Source: Lewinella sp. 4G2
GTDB lineage: Bacteria > Bacteroidota > Bacteroidia > Chitinophagales > Saprospiraceae
DNA: 64,000 nt
Assembly: GCF_001625015.1 (NCBI RefSeq)
Contig: NZ_LVWJ02000014.1
Location: 2,852,001-2,916,000, forward strand
Direction: 5' to 3'
In this document: in pieces, positions 30,535-40,304 of the stretch
Position numbering within the stretch: position 1 is the stretch's first letter
Layout of the letters: each line of letters starts with the position of its first letter
Made by a program: the position numbers and the translations under genes
The notes under the pieces: generated by a model
The model's input: only the letters and a program-made list of their open reading frames with translations
Database searches by the model: none
What the model was told of the DNA's origin: nothing

Positions 30535-31737
30535 TTACGCCAGCACCGACTTCACCACGTCAGCCGCATCCTGCAGCGTAATGGCGGACTTCACGTTCAG
30601 TCCAGATTCGTCGATCATCTTCTTAGCTTCCACGGCATTGGTACCCTGGAGACGCACGATGATGGGAACCTTGATGTCACCAATGTTTTGGTAGGCATCG
30701 ATGACACCCTGAGCGACGCGATCACAGCGGACGATGCCGCCGAAGATGTTGATGAGGATGGCTTCCACCTTGTCATCGCGCAGGATCATGCGGAAGGCTT
30801 TCTCCACGCGTTCGGCGTCGGCCGTACCCCCTACGTCGAGGAAGTTGGCGGGCTCGCCACCGGAGAGCTTGATGATGTCCATCGTCGCCATCGCGAGGCC
30901 GGCACCGTTAACCATGCAGCCGACGTTGCCGTCGAGGTTAACGTAGTTGAGGCCGTATTCGCCGGCTTCCACTTCGGTGGGGTCTTCTTCGGTCTTGTCG
31001 CGCATGGCGGCAATGTCCTTGTGGCGGTAAAGCGCGTTGGCGTCGACGCTGAACTTACAGTCGACGGCGATGATCTCGTCGTTGGCGTTGTGCAGGGTAG
31101 GGTTGATCTCGATCAAAGCGGAGTCCGCACCGAGATAGGCGGCGTAGAGCTTGTAGATGAACTTGGTCATGTTCTTGAACGCCTGGCCGGAGAGACCAAG
31201 GTTGAAGGCTACTTCCCGGGCGTTGAAACCCTGGAGACCGAGTTCTGGATCGATGTAGGTCTTGTGAACGAGCTCGGGCGTTTCTTCCGCAACGGCCTCG
31301 ATGTCCATACCACCCTTGACGGAGTGGATGATGACGTTTTGCTTGCGGGCACGGTCCATGAGGATGGATACGTAGTATTCCTTACAGGCGTCAAAGTCGG
31401 GAGCGTATGCGTCTTCGGCGACGAGGATCTTGTTGACTTGCTTGCCTTCGCCGTCCATTCCACCGGGGGTCTGGGGCGTTTTGAGCTGCATGCCTAAGAT
31501 GTTGGAGATGTGCTCCTTGGCCTCGTTGCGGTTCTTGGCCAGTTTTACTCCACCGCCCTTACCGCGGCCACCGGCGTGGATCTGCGCCTTGATGACAGCG
31601 AATTCGCTGCCGGATTCCGCGCTGAGTTTATCGTAATTGGCCATGGCTTCTTCCACCGTGTCGGCTGCGTAGCCCTTCTGGATGGGGACGCCGTACTTTT
31701 CGAGGATGGATTTGCCTTGGTATTCGTGGAGGTTCAT
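30535..31737 (-). CDS. sucC: Succinyl-CoA synthetase, beta subunit
   Basis: 400 residues starting [18 protein letters not shown]. The ATP-grasp region has [18 protein letters not shown] and EINPT, and the C-terminal CoA-ligase part has [19 protein letters not shown] and VRLQGTNA. It forms the TCA-cycle enzyme that makes ATP or GTP from succinyl-CoA, with SucD; sucD is not adjacent, so the subunits are unlinked here. A TATCTTCG box lies at 31776-31783. Confidence 0.95.
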   Translation of the reverse strand: MNLHEYQGKSILEKYGVPIQKGYAADTVEEAMANYDKLSAESGSEFAVIKAQIHAGGRGKGGGVKLAKNRNEAKEHISNILGMQLKTPQTPGGMDGEGKQVNKILVAEDAYAPDFDACKEYYVSILMDRARKQNVIIHSVKGGMDIEAVAEETPELVHKTYIDPELGLQGFNAREVAFNLGLSGQAFKNMTKFIYKLYAAYLGADSALIEINPTLHNANDEIIAVDCKFSVDANALYRHKDIAAMRDKTEEDPTEVEAGEYGLNYVNLDGNVGCMVNGAGLAMATMDIIKLSGGEPANFLDVGGTADAERVEKAFRMILRDDKVEAILINIFGGIVRCDRVAQGVIDAYQNIGDIKVPIIVRLQGTNAVEAKKMIDESGLNVKSAITLQDAADVVKSVLA

Positions 31738-31872
31738 ATGTGGGCTATTGTATTTAGCGGGTTGGTTACCGGGCGCGAAGATAGTTCGCGGCGGCTTATC
31801 TATTAAGGCTTCAGCTTAGGGGATGTTGAGTAGCTACGGGAAAATCAACGCAGGAGCGATGGAAATTCGGCA

Positions 31873-32370
31873 TTAGTCCCAATTGGAGGTTCCCCGTGAC
31901 TTATCGCTCTCATCAATCACGATGGTTTTGGACCATTTGTCGTGCCAGCCGATGATGGGCTCTTTGCCCAGAAAGCTGAGAGGATCGAAGGGGACAATTC
32001 TGCTAATCGTCCGAATCATGATGTCTTCCATGGACACCGGATTGCCATCCCGCTTCACCGTCCTTGTTTTGGTGATCATCTTGCCCAGTGATTTGCCTTC
32101 GAGCAGACCTTCGGTAAGTGGGTAATAGATGATGATCAGTAGCGCGCCGAGCAAGTAGTCCGTAATCTGATTGTTCTCATCGAATAGGGCGGTATCCAAA
32201 ATTTCAGGATAAATGGCACCTAAAATAACTCCGATAACTAGGCCAAGCACGGTGTACCCCGCGTAATCAATGAGGTAATTCAAAAAGCGTTTGCCGCGGC
32301 TGGCGATGGGGAAGTTTTCGTAGGGGGTGGTGTCGGAGAAGCCTTGGTCTAGGAGGGTGTCGTTTAGCAT
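31873..32370 (-). CDS. RDD family membrane protein
   Basis: 165 residues. The RDD signature is seen in ASRGKRFLNYLIDY (Arg and Asp in the first helix). Three hydrophobic helices follow, then GKSLGKMITKTRTVKRDGNP, typical of the family. RDD proteins are poorly characterised; some are Na+/H+ exchangers. A second RDD gene lies directly upstream (32500-32979); shared segments (GRSLGKLITKTRAV and GKSLGKMITKTRTV) show they are paralogues. Confidence 0.85.
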   Translation of the reverse strand: MLNDTLLDQGFSDTTPYENFPIASRGKRFLNYLIDYAGYTVLGLVIGVILGAIYPEILDTALFDENNQITDYLLGALLIIIYYPLTEGLLEGKSLGKMITKTRTVKRDGNPVSMEDIMIRTISRIVPFDPLSFLGKEPIIGWHDKWSKTIVIDESDKSRGTSNWD

Positions 32371-32499
32371 TTCTAGGTGGGGTGTGGTTTAAATGTAAGC
32401 AGATTTTCGAAGTCATAGGCTGACATACATCTCAAGGGAAGGCCCATGCACCGACCGACTAATTCTATTTTTATAGCCCGAGCCTTAACAGTATTGCTA

Positions 32500-32979
32500 T
32501 CAAAGTAGGTCCTCATTTAAGACAGATCCCACTTCAATCACCAGCGTCTGACTGTAACGGTCGTGTAAGCCAATAGGCCGTTCGTCTCCAAAATAGGACA
32601 GCAGTTCCAGTGGGATCAGCCGGCAAAGTGACCGTTTTAACACCTGAGTAAAAGAGATTTTTGAACCATCAAGTCGGACAGCACGTGTTTTGGTTATAAG
32701 CTTCCCGAGAGACCGGCCACTCAGTAGTGATTCACTGATCACGTAATACAAAAAGTACAGAAGAAGGTAGATCAAGCCAGGCAAATGGCTATCGATGAAA
32801 ATAAGAGCCTCCGCCGAGAGAAATTGATGAAGCGTTACCATCATCAACCAGTACGTCAAGGTTGAGAAGAAAAAATAAAACAGAAGGTCCAGTGCGAATG
32901 CATAAGCTCGGCGTTGCTTCGAGGCAATCATTATGATACGCGAATCGCTCGCTAAATCTCCGTCTAGTGTTTCTCGCAT
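32500..32979 (-). CDS. RDD family membrane protein
   Basis: 159 residues from 32979; an internal Met at 32931 gives a start just before KQRRAYAFALDLLFYF and is a plausible alternative. Three hydrophobic helices are visible, and GRSLGKLITKTRAVRLDGS matches the neighbouring RDD protein. The two are a tandem duplicate, 129 nt apart. Confidence 0.8.
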   Translation of the reverse strand: MRETLDGDLASDSRIIMIASKQRRAYAFALDLLFYFFFSTLTYWLMMVTLHQFLSAEALIFIDSHLPGLIYLLLYFLYYVISESLLSGRSLGKLITKTRAVRLDGSKISFTQVLKRSLCRLIPLELLSYFGDERPIGLHDRYSQTLVIEVGSVLNEDLL

Positions 32980-33031
32980 GTCAGCTGCATTTGCTGACCA
33001 TGAAGGTAAGCATCGTCTAATCAGCTGCTAC

Positions 33032-34576
33032 CTACAACTCCTCCCGGTGCGCCTTCACCCACTCCGCCCGCTCCAAAATGGCGGCTTTCTCTTCCCCATC
33101 CTTTTTGTCCCAGGTCCGGTACATGAAAGCCATGCGAAAATTCTTCTCAAACTTGTCACGGTGGCGCTCCAGGAAATCCCAGTAAAGGGAGTTGAAGGGG
33201 CAGGCCTTTTCGCCGACTTTCTTCTTGTGGTCGTAGTGGCAGTTCTTACAGTAGTCGCTCATCTTGTTGATGTAGTTGGCGCTGCTGCAGTAGGGTTTGG
33301 TAGCGATTAGACCGCCGTCGGCGCGTTGGGACATCCCCCTCGTATTGGTGATTTCCACCCATTCAATCGCATCGATGTAGACGCCGAGGTACCAGGCATC
33401 GACGTCGTCCGGGTGGGCACCGAGGACGAGGGCGAAGTTCCCCGTCACCATTAAGCGTTGGATGTGGTGGGCGTAGGCGTTGTCCAGGCTCTGGTTAACG
33501 GCGTGGGAGAGGCAGTTCATCTTGGTGTCGCCCGTCCAGTACCACTTGGGGAGGCTAAGCTGGTGGTCCAGGTCATTTTTGTAGGAGAACTCCGGCATCT
33601 TGGCCCAGTAGACCCCGCGCATGTATTCCCGCCAGCCGATGATCTGACGGACGAAGCCCTCTAGTTGGTTAAAGGTGATCTCGCTGCTTCGTTTGCGGTA
33701 GGTCTCGATGGCCGCGTCGATCACCTCCTTTGGAGAAATCATCTTGAGGTTCATCGCGAAACTCAAGTTAGCGTGATAGAGGAGGGGGTGCTTCTCCGTC
33801 ATCGCATCCTGGTAGGTGCCGAAGAATTGGAGGCGGTTATCGCAGAAATCGTGCATCGCCTCCAGGCACTCGTTGCGGGTGACGGGGTAGGTGAAAAGGT
33901 TATCACGCATCCGCCCCATAGTTTCGATCCCGTTGCGTTCGATCATGGCGACGATGTCGCTGGCGTCCCGCTCGAAGATGCTGGCTTCGGGGAAAACAAT
34001 GTCCTTGGGCAGGGAGCCCCGATTTTCCTGGTCGTAGTTCCACGTCCCGGTTTCTGGCTCGCCGGAGGGATCCATTAATACCTGATGGCGCTTGCGCATT
34101 GTCCGGTAGAAGGTCTCCATGAGGTAGGTCTTCTTCCCCTTGAAGATCTCCTCCAGGTCGTCGCGGGTGGACATAAAGTGTTCGGTATCTACCACTTCGA
34201 TTACTCCTCCAAAACTTTCTGATAATGATTTAAGCTCTTCGTCTAGCCGGTATTCATCCGGTAGCTGGTAGCCCAACTTCTTAGCGCCGATTTCCTCAGC
34301 GAGCGCTAGCAGGTTATCGCTAATGGATTCCAGTTGCGCCTCCCGCGTTTCATCGAGCGTTCGGTATACGACTTGGTGGCCGGCGTCCCGAGCCCACTCC
34401 GCGAAGTGCCGCATCGCCAGGAAGAACCCCGTGATCTTCTGGACGTGGTGCTTTGTATACGTCGCCTCCGACCAGGTTTCGAAGAGGGCGTAGGTGACGT
34501 CGTCGTCGACTTCGTTGAACCAGCTGTGGTGTTGGTTGAGTTGGTCGCCGAGGATGAGGCGGAGGGTTTTGGGCAT
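33032..34576 (-). CDS. Iron-sulfur photolyase/cryptochrome (FeS-BCP type)
   Basis: 514 residues from the ATG at 34576 (MPKTLRLILGDQLNQHHSWF); the frame continues upstream to 34648 but the added sequence is low complexity. It matches the prokaryotic (6-4) photolyase group: an N-terminal DUF-type domain, an FAD domain with GWREYMRGVYW and GTYQDAM, and four cysteines placed to hold a 4Fe-4S cluster (Cys355, Cys443, Cys446, Cys459). The spacing of these cysteines equals that of the Agrobacterium PhrB protein as I recall it. Such enzymes repair UV (6-4) photoproducts using light. It is followed by a REP repeat array. Confidence 0.92.
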   Translation of the reverse strand: MPKTLRLILGDQLNQHHSWFNEVDDDVTYALFETWSEATYTKHHVQKITGFFLAMRHFAEWARDAGHQVVYRTLDETREAQLESISDNLLALAEEIGAKKLGYQLPDEYRLDEELKSLSESFGGVIEVVDTEHFMSTRDDLEEIFKGKKTYLMETFYRTMRKRHQVLMDPSGEPETGTWNYDQENRGSLPKDIVFPEASIFERDASDIVAMIERNGIETMGRMRDNLFTYPVTRNECLEAMHDFCDNRLQFFGTYQDAMTEKHPLLYHANLSFAMNLKMISPKEVIDAAIETYRKRSSEITFNQLEGFVRQIIGWREYMRGVYWAKMPEFSYKNDLDHQLSLPKWYWTGDTKMNCLSHAVNQSLDNAYAHHIQRLMVTGNFALVLGAHPDDVDAWYLGVYIDAIEWVEITNTRGMSQRADGGLIATKPYCSSANYINKMSDYCKNCHYDHKKKVGEKACPFNSLYWDFLERHRDKFEKNFRMAFMYRTWDKKDGEEKAAILERAEWVKAHREEL

Positions 34577-34974
34577 GGGGTGGTTCCTTTTTTGGTGGAA
34601 CGGTGGGGTGGGGGTTTGGTTTTTTGGGAGGGTGGGTTTAGAAGTCATCGAAAGCCCAGGGTCTTCAGCCTTCGGCTTCGGGACCCTGGGTTTCGGGGGA
34701 CCCCTTCAGGGTCTAACGTTCTAAGTGTCATCGAAAGCCCAGGGTCTTCAGCCTTCGGCTTCGGGAACACGGGTTACGGTGACCTGTTCAGGGTCTAGCG
34801 CCGTAGGTGTCATCGAGTACCCAGGGTCTTCAGCCTTCGGCTTCGGGACCCTGGGTTTCGGGGGACCCCTTCAGGATCTAGCGTCCTAGGTGTCCTCGAA
34901 TACCCAGGGTCTTCAGCCTTCGGCTTCGGGACCCTGGGTTAAGGGGGACCCCTTCAGGGTCCTGTGTGCCCGTA
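34577..34974. other. 398-base non-coding region made mostly of repeats
   Basis: Bases 34577-34643 form the GC-rich upstream flank of the photolyase gene; the rest is the four-unit REP array described separately. No gene is present. Confidence 0.7.
34644..34974 (+). repeat. Four-unit REP-like array, 82-83 bp units
   Basis: Units begin at 34644, 34727, 34809 and 34892. Each starts GTC(A/C)TCGA and has one hairpin made of CCCAGGGTC and GACCCTGGG around an inner AGCC/GGCT, and a second of GACCC and GGGTC around CTTCA. Unit 2 carries several substitutions. The last unit ends at base 34974, directly against the stop codon of the RAYT gene. A further copy in inverted orientation lies on the other side of that gene. 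Confidence 0.9.
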
Positions 34975-35463
34975 CTAGGCAGCCAGTACTTCAGGGTCTG
35001 GTGGGAAGAGGTATCGTAAATCGAACTCTACGCCATGCCTAGTTAGCAGACCGATTAATTCACTCTGAAAGGAGCTATTTCGCGCTGAGGAAGCGTGGTG
35101 AAGCTTTTGATTTTCCACGTATTCCGTCAGCTCATCGAGGTTCGCGTAGTGGGCGGAGAATGATGCGAAGCCATTTTGCCACCCGATCCAATCGTAGTGA
35201 GAGTGGCGTAATTTTATGTACTTGGTCGACTTCTTCTTGACCTCCCGAATCAACTCTGCTATCGACCGTGTCCGCGGTAGCGTATGGATGATGTGGACGT
35301 GGTCCTCTACGCCATTGATACGAATGACGTGGCTATCCAACGTCTTAAGAATCCGTGTCATCTCGCGATATAAGTCGGGCTCGAACTCAGAAGATATTAG
35401 CGGCCTCCGGTATTTGGTGGAGAAGACCGAATGAATGACGATCCGGGAAAGTGATTGTGCCAT
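34975..35463 (-). CDS. REP-associated tyrosine transposase (IS200-like Y1 HUH)
   Basis: 162 residues from the ATG at 35463 (MAQSLSRIVIHSVFSTKYRR), the common family start. The HUH motif is HVHII (His55, His57), and the nucleophile is Tyr115 in LTEYVENQ. The size and GVEDHVHIIHTLP motif fit the Y1 IS200/IS605 superfamily. Its stop codon touches the REP array, and an inverted REP copy follows upstream, the layout of RAYT genes that process REP elements. Such proteins cut and join single-stranded DNA at palindromes. The upstream flank (35491-35545) is AT-rich, unlike the rest of the window. Confidence 0.9.
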   Translation of the reverse strand: MAQSLSRIVIHSVFSTKYRRPLISSEFEPDLYREMTRILKTLDSHVIRINGVEDHVHIIHTLPRTRSIAELIREVKKKSTKYIKLRHSHYDWIGWQNGFASFSAHYANLDELTEYVENQKLHHASSARNSSFQSELIGLLTRHGVEFDLRYLFPPDPEVLAA

Positions 35464-35546
35464 GCTGCTGTAGTTTTGTTTGTTTTTCACGTAATATTAA
35501 ACATAATTCTATAAATAAACACGAATTGTGTCAAATTTACTGAGTT

Positions 35547-35608
35547 GGACCCTGAAAGGGTCCCCATTAGCCCAGGGTCCCAAGGTCCGAAGGACCGACG
35601 ACCCTAGG
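35547..35608 (-). repeat. Inverted REP-like copy flanking the transposase
   Basis: Contains GGACCCT/AGGGTCC around GAA, then CCCAGGGTC and GACCCTAGG around an inner GGTCC/GGACC stem. Reverse-complemented, the two hairpins are in the same order as in the array units, so it is inverted relative to the array. Confidence 0.8.
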
Positions 35609-35655
35609 CGAATTATCCACCCCATCCCTATCTTCCCCCTCAAATCACGCCCAAA

Positions 35656-38600
35656 ATGCGCTACCTCCTCCTCCTAGCCCTCCTCCTCGCCCAAATCCCC
35701 TTCCCCCAATCACTCGGCACCCGCGTCAGCGCCCAGGAACTGGAGGCGATGGCGAAAACCAGTTCCCTCCAATTCCGCAACATCGGACCCTTCCGCGGCG
35801 GGCGATCGTGTGCCGTGACGGGCGTGGCGGGCAAGCCGAACCTCTACTATTTCGGGGCAACCGGCGGCGGCGTTTGGAAGACCAAGGACGGTGGCCAGAC
35901 CTGGACGAACGTTTCCGACGGCTATTTCGGCGGCTCCGTCGGGGCGATCGCGGTGGCACCCAGCAACCCGAACGTACTCTACGTTGGGGGCGGGGAGAAG
36001 ACGGTGCGCGGAAACGTCAGCTACGGCTACGGAGTCTGGAAATCGATCGACGGGGGGAAATCGTGGCAACAAACGGGGCTCAACAACTCGCGCCACATCG
36101 GCCGCATCCGCGTGGACCGCAACGACCCGAACCTCGTCTACGCTGCCGTGATGGGCGACCTTTATAAAGACACCGAAGAACGCGGCGTTTACCGCTCCAA
36201 AGACGGTGGCCAGACCTGGGAACGCATTCTCTTTGCGGGCGCTGCCGCAGGTGCCGTGGATTTGGACATCGACGCCTCCAACCCGAGGATCCTCTTCGCT
36301 AGTACCTGGAAAATCCGCCGAACGCCGTACAGCCTCTCCAGCGGAGGTGAAGGGAGCGCCCTCTGGAAAAGTACGGACGGCGGCGACACCTGGCTGGATA
36401 TCTCCTCCGCAAAAGGACTGCCGAGCGGCACCTGGGGCATCAACGCCGTGGCCATCAGCCCCGTGGACGGCGAACGCGTCTACGCCATCATCGAAAACGA
36501 AAATGGCGGCGTTTTCGTGAGCAACGACGGCGGCGAAACCTGGGCCAAACGCAACGACGACCGCGCCCTCCGCCAACGCGCCTGGTACTACACCCGGATC
36601 TACGCCGACCCGGTGGACGTCGACGGCGTCTACGTCATGAACGTGAACTACCACTACAGCCTGGATGGCGGGCAGACCTTTGAATTCCACCGTGCGCCCC
36701 ACGGCGACCATCACGACCTCTGGATCGCCCCCGAAAACCCCGAACGGATGATCATCGGCGACGACGGCGGCGCCCAGGTGAGTTTCGACCGGGGCGAAAA
36801 CTGGTCGACCTACTACAACCAACCCACCTCCCAATTCTACCGGGTAACGACGGATAACCACTTCCCCTACCGCATCTACGGCGCGCAGCAGGACAACTCA
36901 ACCATCCGCATCCCGCACCGGACGGACGGCGGCACCATCGGAGAAGCCGACTGGGAAAGCACCGCCGGTGGGGAATCCGCCCACATCGCCCCGGATCCCA
37001 ATAATCCGGACGTCGTCTACGGCGGCAGCTACGACGGTTTCTTCACGCGCTACGACCACGCGACGGGCCAACGCCGCGCCATCAACGTGTGGCCGGATAA
37101 CCCGATGGGCCACGGTGCGGAAGGGATGAAATATCGCTTCCAGTGGAACTTCCCCATCTTTTTCGGGGCCGATGGTGAGACCTTATATACTACGAGCCAA
37201 CACGTCCACAAAAGCACGGACGAAGGGGAGACGTGGGAGATCATCAGCCCGGACCTCACCCGCAACGAAGCCGAAAAACTCGGCCCTTCCGGAGGCCCCA
37301 TTACGAAGGACAATACCTCCGTGGAATACTACGCGACCATCTTCGCCGCCACCGAAAGCCATCGCGAGCCCGGTTTGATGTGGGCGGCTTCGGACGACGG
37401 CCTCGTCCACGTGAAAACGCCCGGCAGCGCCGACGGTGAGTGGACGAACGTCACCCCACGCGACGCACCGAAGTACATCATGTGGAACTCCGTCGAAGTG
37501 GACGACGCTCGGGAGGGTGCCGTATTCCTCGCTGGCACCAGTTACAAATCAGGCGACTACACCCCTTACCTCTACCACCTGACGGATTCCGGCAAAAAGG
37601 CCAACCGGATCGACGCTGGCATCCCGCGTGATGAGTTTACCCGCGTCGTTCGTCAGTACCGCAAATCACCGAATATCCTTTTTGCGGGGACGGAAAAGGG
37701 CCTGCACATCAGCTACGATACCGGCCGCTCGTGGGAACCTTTTCAGCAAAACCTCCCCATCGTCCCCATTACTGATCTGACGATCAAAGACGACAACCTC
37801 ATTGTCGCTACCCAGGGTCGCGCCTTCTGGATTTTGGACGACCTGACGATACTAACGCAGTTGAAGGACGTTGCCGCCGACGCTGCCTTCCACCTCTTCC
37901 AACCCGCCGACGCCTGGCGGATGGGTGGCTCAACGCGCAGTAGCCGGACGTCCGGCCAGAACCACCCCGGTGGCGTCAACTTCCACCTCTGGCTTACGGA
38001 GGACACGGCCAAGGATACCAATGAATATTTCCTCCGCATTGAGCAGGGTGGGGAGGTCATCCGCGAGTGGACCACCACCGATAAGGATAACATGCTGGAG
38101 CTGAAGCCCGGTGGCCAGGTTGTTAACTGGGACCTTCGCTATCCCTCCGGTACCAAGGTGCCGGGGATGATCCTCTGGTGGGCGGGCACCGGCGGGCCGA
38201 TGGCGCTGCCCGGCGACTACGTGGCCACCTTTGGTACGGAGGGCAACGAGCAATCCCGCGAATTCACCGTCAAGGCAGACCCCCGCGTGACGGCGAGCGA
38301 GGCGGACCAACTGGCCCAGTTCAATTTCATGAAGGAGGTGCGGGATAAGGTCAGTGAGGCCCACCAGGCCATCATCGACTTGCGGGAGGTCCGCGACCAG
38401 ATCAAGACCTTTCAATCTCGCTTACCCGAAGATTCCGCGGAGGAGTTGAAGGCGTTCGGCAAGACCATCATCGAGGAGTTAACCGAGGTGGAGGAAACGC
38501 TGTACCAAACCAAAAACCGTTCCGGGCAGGATCCGCTCAATTATCCCATCCGGCTGACGAATAAACTTGCTCATTTGAATAGCCTCGTCGGCGTTGGTAC

Positions 38601-38781
38601 CTTCAAACCGACAGCGTCCTCCTACGCGGTGAAGGCGGAGATGACGGCGGCTATTGATGTGGAGTTGGCGAAGTATCGCTCGGTGATGCAGGAGAAGGTC
38701 CCGGCGTATAATCGGATGATCATGGCGGCTGAGGTGCCGGTGATCGCGGTACCGGTGGGGGAGAAGGATGCGCGGAAGTAG
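35656..38781 (+). CDS. Secreted BNR/VPS10-type beta-propeller protein
   Basis: 1041 residues with a signal peptide (LLLLALLLAQIPF). Residues ~30-740 form repeated beta-propeller blades with many Asp-box motifs (SKDGGQTWE, STDGGDTWL, SNDGGETWA, STDEGETWE). This is the sialidase/sortilin-like BNR class. Enzymatic activity cannot be claimed from the boxes alone. The C-terminal part (from ~780) is a beta domain followed by a helical region with QLAQFNFMKEVRDKVSEAHQA. No T9SS tail is visible (end VGEKDARK). Copy 6 of the dispersed repeat is read GAAAG at residues 195-199. Confidence 0.85.
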   Translation: MRYLLLLALLLAQIPFPQSLGTRVSAQELEAMAKTSSLQFRNIGPFRGGRSCAVTGVAGKPNLYYFGATGGGVWKTKDGGQTWTNVSDGYFGGSVGAIAVAPSNPNVLYVGGGEKTVRGNVSYGYGVWKSIDGGKSWQQTGLNNSRHIGRIRVDRNDPNLVYAAVMGDLYKDTEERGVYRSKDGGQTWERILFAGAAAGAVDLDIDASNPRILFASTWKIRRTPYSLSSGGEGSALWKSTDGGDTWLDISSAKGLPSGTWGINAVAISPVDGERVYAIIENENGGVFVSNDGGETWAKRNDDRALRQRAWYYTRIYADPVDVDGVYVMNVNYHYSLDGGQTFEFHRAPHGDHHDLWIAPENPERMIIGDDGGAQVSFDRGENWSTYYNQPTSQFYRVTTDNHFPYRIYGAQQDNSTIRIPHRTDGGTIGEADWESTAGGESAHIAPDPNNPDVVYGGSYDGFFTRYDHATGQRRAINVWPDNPMGHGAEGMKYRFQWNFPIFFGADGETLYTTSQHVHKSTDEGETWEIISPDLTRNEAEKLGPSGGPITKDNTSVEYYATIFAATESHREPGLMWAASDDGLVHVKTPGSADGEWTNVTPRDAPKYIMWNSVEVDDAREGAVFLAGTSYKSGDYTPYLYHLTDSGKKANRIDAGIPRDEFTRVVRQYRKSPNILFAGTEKGLHISYDTGRSWEPFQQNLPIVPITDLTIKDDNLIVATQGRAFWILDDLTILTQLKDVAADAAFHLFQPADAWRMGGSTRSSRTSGQNHPGGVNFHLWLTEDTAKDTNEYFLRIEQGGEVIREWTTTDKDNMLELKPGGQVVNWDLRYPSGTKVPGMILWWAGTGGPMALPGDYVATFGTEGNEQSREFTVKADPRVTASEADQLAQFNFMKEVRDKVSEAHQAIIDLREVRDQIKTFQSRLPEDSAEELKAFGKTIIEELTEVEETLYQTKNRSGQDPLNYPIRLTNKLAHLNSLVGVGTFKPTASSYAVKAEMTAAIDVELAKYRSVMQEKVPAYNRMIMAAEVPVIAVPVGEKDARK
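36238..36254 (+). repeat. Dispersed 17-base repeat, copy 6
   Basis: Full match in forward orientation, in frame inside the BNR protein, encoding GAAAG between two blades. Confidence 0.85.
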
Positions 38782-38936
38782 CGGTCTGGTTCTCCTACGA
38801 AGTAGGGTGCCTGAATTTTATCCGTACTTTCGCTAACGCAAACGCCCTATTAAGTTGACCGCCAGCTTTTGTTGTGTTGTCGAGTCTGGAATTTTAGATC
38901 ACCCCCGTTATTTTACGTTTTTCTATTAGCCTCCTA

Positions 38937-40289
38937 TTGTTATTGCCTTTTCTAGTTGCCCCTTCACTGTTCGGGCAAGTAGCCTGGCAAGGTATAGGCC
39001 CTTACTTACCGGCGGATACGGCTTCTACCTTTACGCTAATTCGCAACAAAGTCGAAGAAGCAACTTCAACTTGGGAGGGTGAAGTGCCCCCCTCCTACCT
39101 CCAAGTGTTTGAACGACGATCCGCAGCCTTGATTGAAGGCGTATTGGACGAAGAATTTTATTTCGAACCAAGCGCCACCGCTTACCTGGAAGGGATTTTG
39201 TTGGAAGTTGCCGCAGCCAATGGTATTGAATTTTCTCCACTGCTATTGATTGAGCGATCTCCTACGGTGAATGCCTACAGTATGGGCCACGGGCTCTTCG
39301 TAGTCACGACTGGCTTGTTGGCAAACATGCCCCGGCGCGATCAACTTGTCTTCATTCTGGCGCATGAACTGGCCCACGACCAGCTGGATCACCTGGGTGA
39401 TAAACTCGCCCAGCTTCCACCAATCCCAGAGGACGCTCAAAGTGAAAGAGATAAGCGTGCCGCCAGGAGAGCGCAGCGAAAAGAACTGAAGGAGCGCGGC
39501 CAATTCGCCATGATGAAAGACCAGCGTGACCAACTGTACAACGCTCGACGCTTCAACCGCGCCAATGAGTTGGAAGCCGATTCTATGGCTGCCGTCTACC
39601 TACAGCAAACCAAGTACGACGTTCTGCGTGCAGCAGATGCACTGGCCAATCTCAACCCTGGCGTTGCTTTCAATATTACCAGGGAACAAACCGTATCCGC
39701 CCTTACCAGTGCTGGTTACCCACTACAGGAACATTGGTTACGCGCTAAGGCAACGATGTTTGGCGGTTCCTTTGGCAAGAAGGAAACTGAGGAGGCAGAA
39801 GAGGAATATTTCTGGGCGGCTGACAGCCTCCGAACACACCCGGATATTGACTTACGACTGGCCAGGTTAGGCCTGGATTCTGCGCTCGCACGCAACGGTG
39901 CGTCCGCTGTCGACCATCCGCTGGCTACCCTGGCCCAGCGAGAACAGATGGCCCTGTACGATGCGGCTGAGTTGCCCATCCACACCATTTGTTTGGCTAT
40001 ACCTTACCTGGATAAGCCGGAAGACCCTAATTACCTGATTGCCCAGGCTTTTGTCGCCCGGTCTCTCGATCGTATCGGTCGCTCGATCCCGGAACACAAC
40101 TACGCGAAAATGGTTCCCCCAGCCGCTCACTTCGAAGCGGAGGGTGCCCACCTTTTAGTGGAAATGACTCAAAGAATGAATGCTGGTGATCTGCGGCAGC
40201 TTGCCCTCGCCCTAGCGGAAGATGCCAAAAGAGAATTTCCGGATTCATCAATATTTACCGCGCTCCTATTAGAGCTGCGCGCTGACTAA
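38937..40289 (+). CDS. M48 family metallopeptidase
   Basis: 450 residues if started at TTG 38937; the zinc motif HELAH is at residues 143-147 and the third ligand is probably Glu in RANELEADSMAAVY. The start is uncertain. An in-frame ATT at 38910 would give ILRFSISLLLLLPFLVAPS, a textbook signal peptide, whereas the TTG start lacks the positive N-terminus. No ATG or GTG lies between the upstream stop (38895) and 38937. M48 peptidases are membrane or periplasmic zinc proteases in protein quality control. The next gene starts 15 nt later, likely in the same operon. Confidence 0.82.
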   Translation: MLLPFLVAPSLFGQVAWQGIGPYLPADTASTFTLIRNKVEEATSTWEGEVPPSYLQVFERRSAALIEGVLDEEFYFEPSATAYLEGILLEVAAANGIEFSPLLLIERSPTVNAYSMGHGLFVVTTGLLANMPRRDQLVFILAHELAHDQLDHLGDKLAQLPPIPEDAQSERDKRAARRAQRKELKERGQFAMMKDQRDQLYNARRFNRANELEADSMAAVYLQQTKYDVLRAADALANLNPGVAFNITREQTVSALTSAGYPLQEHWLRAKATMFGGSFGKKETEEAEEEYFWAADSLRTHPDIDLRLARLGLDSALARNGASAVDHPLATLAQREQMALYDAAELPIHTICLAIPYLDKPEDPNYLIAQAFVARSLDRIGRSIPEHNYAKMVPPAAHFEAEGAHLLVEMTQRMNAGDLRQLALALAEDAKREFPDSSIFTALLLELRAD

Positions 40290-40304
40290 TACAACCCCAC
40301 AACC

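Noticed and set aside
34644..34974. Evenly spaced repeats that might be CRISPR
   Set aside because: The whole 82-83 bp unit is repeated with no unique spacers, the hairpins are REP-like, and a RAYT gene is adjacent instead of cas genes.
35710..36861. 383-codon minus-strand frame opposite the BNR gene
   Set aside because: Antisense shadow of repeated Asp-box codons; no recognisable domain or start context.
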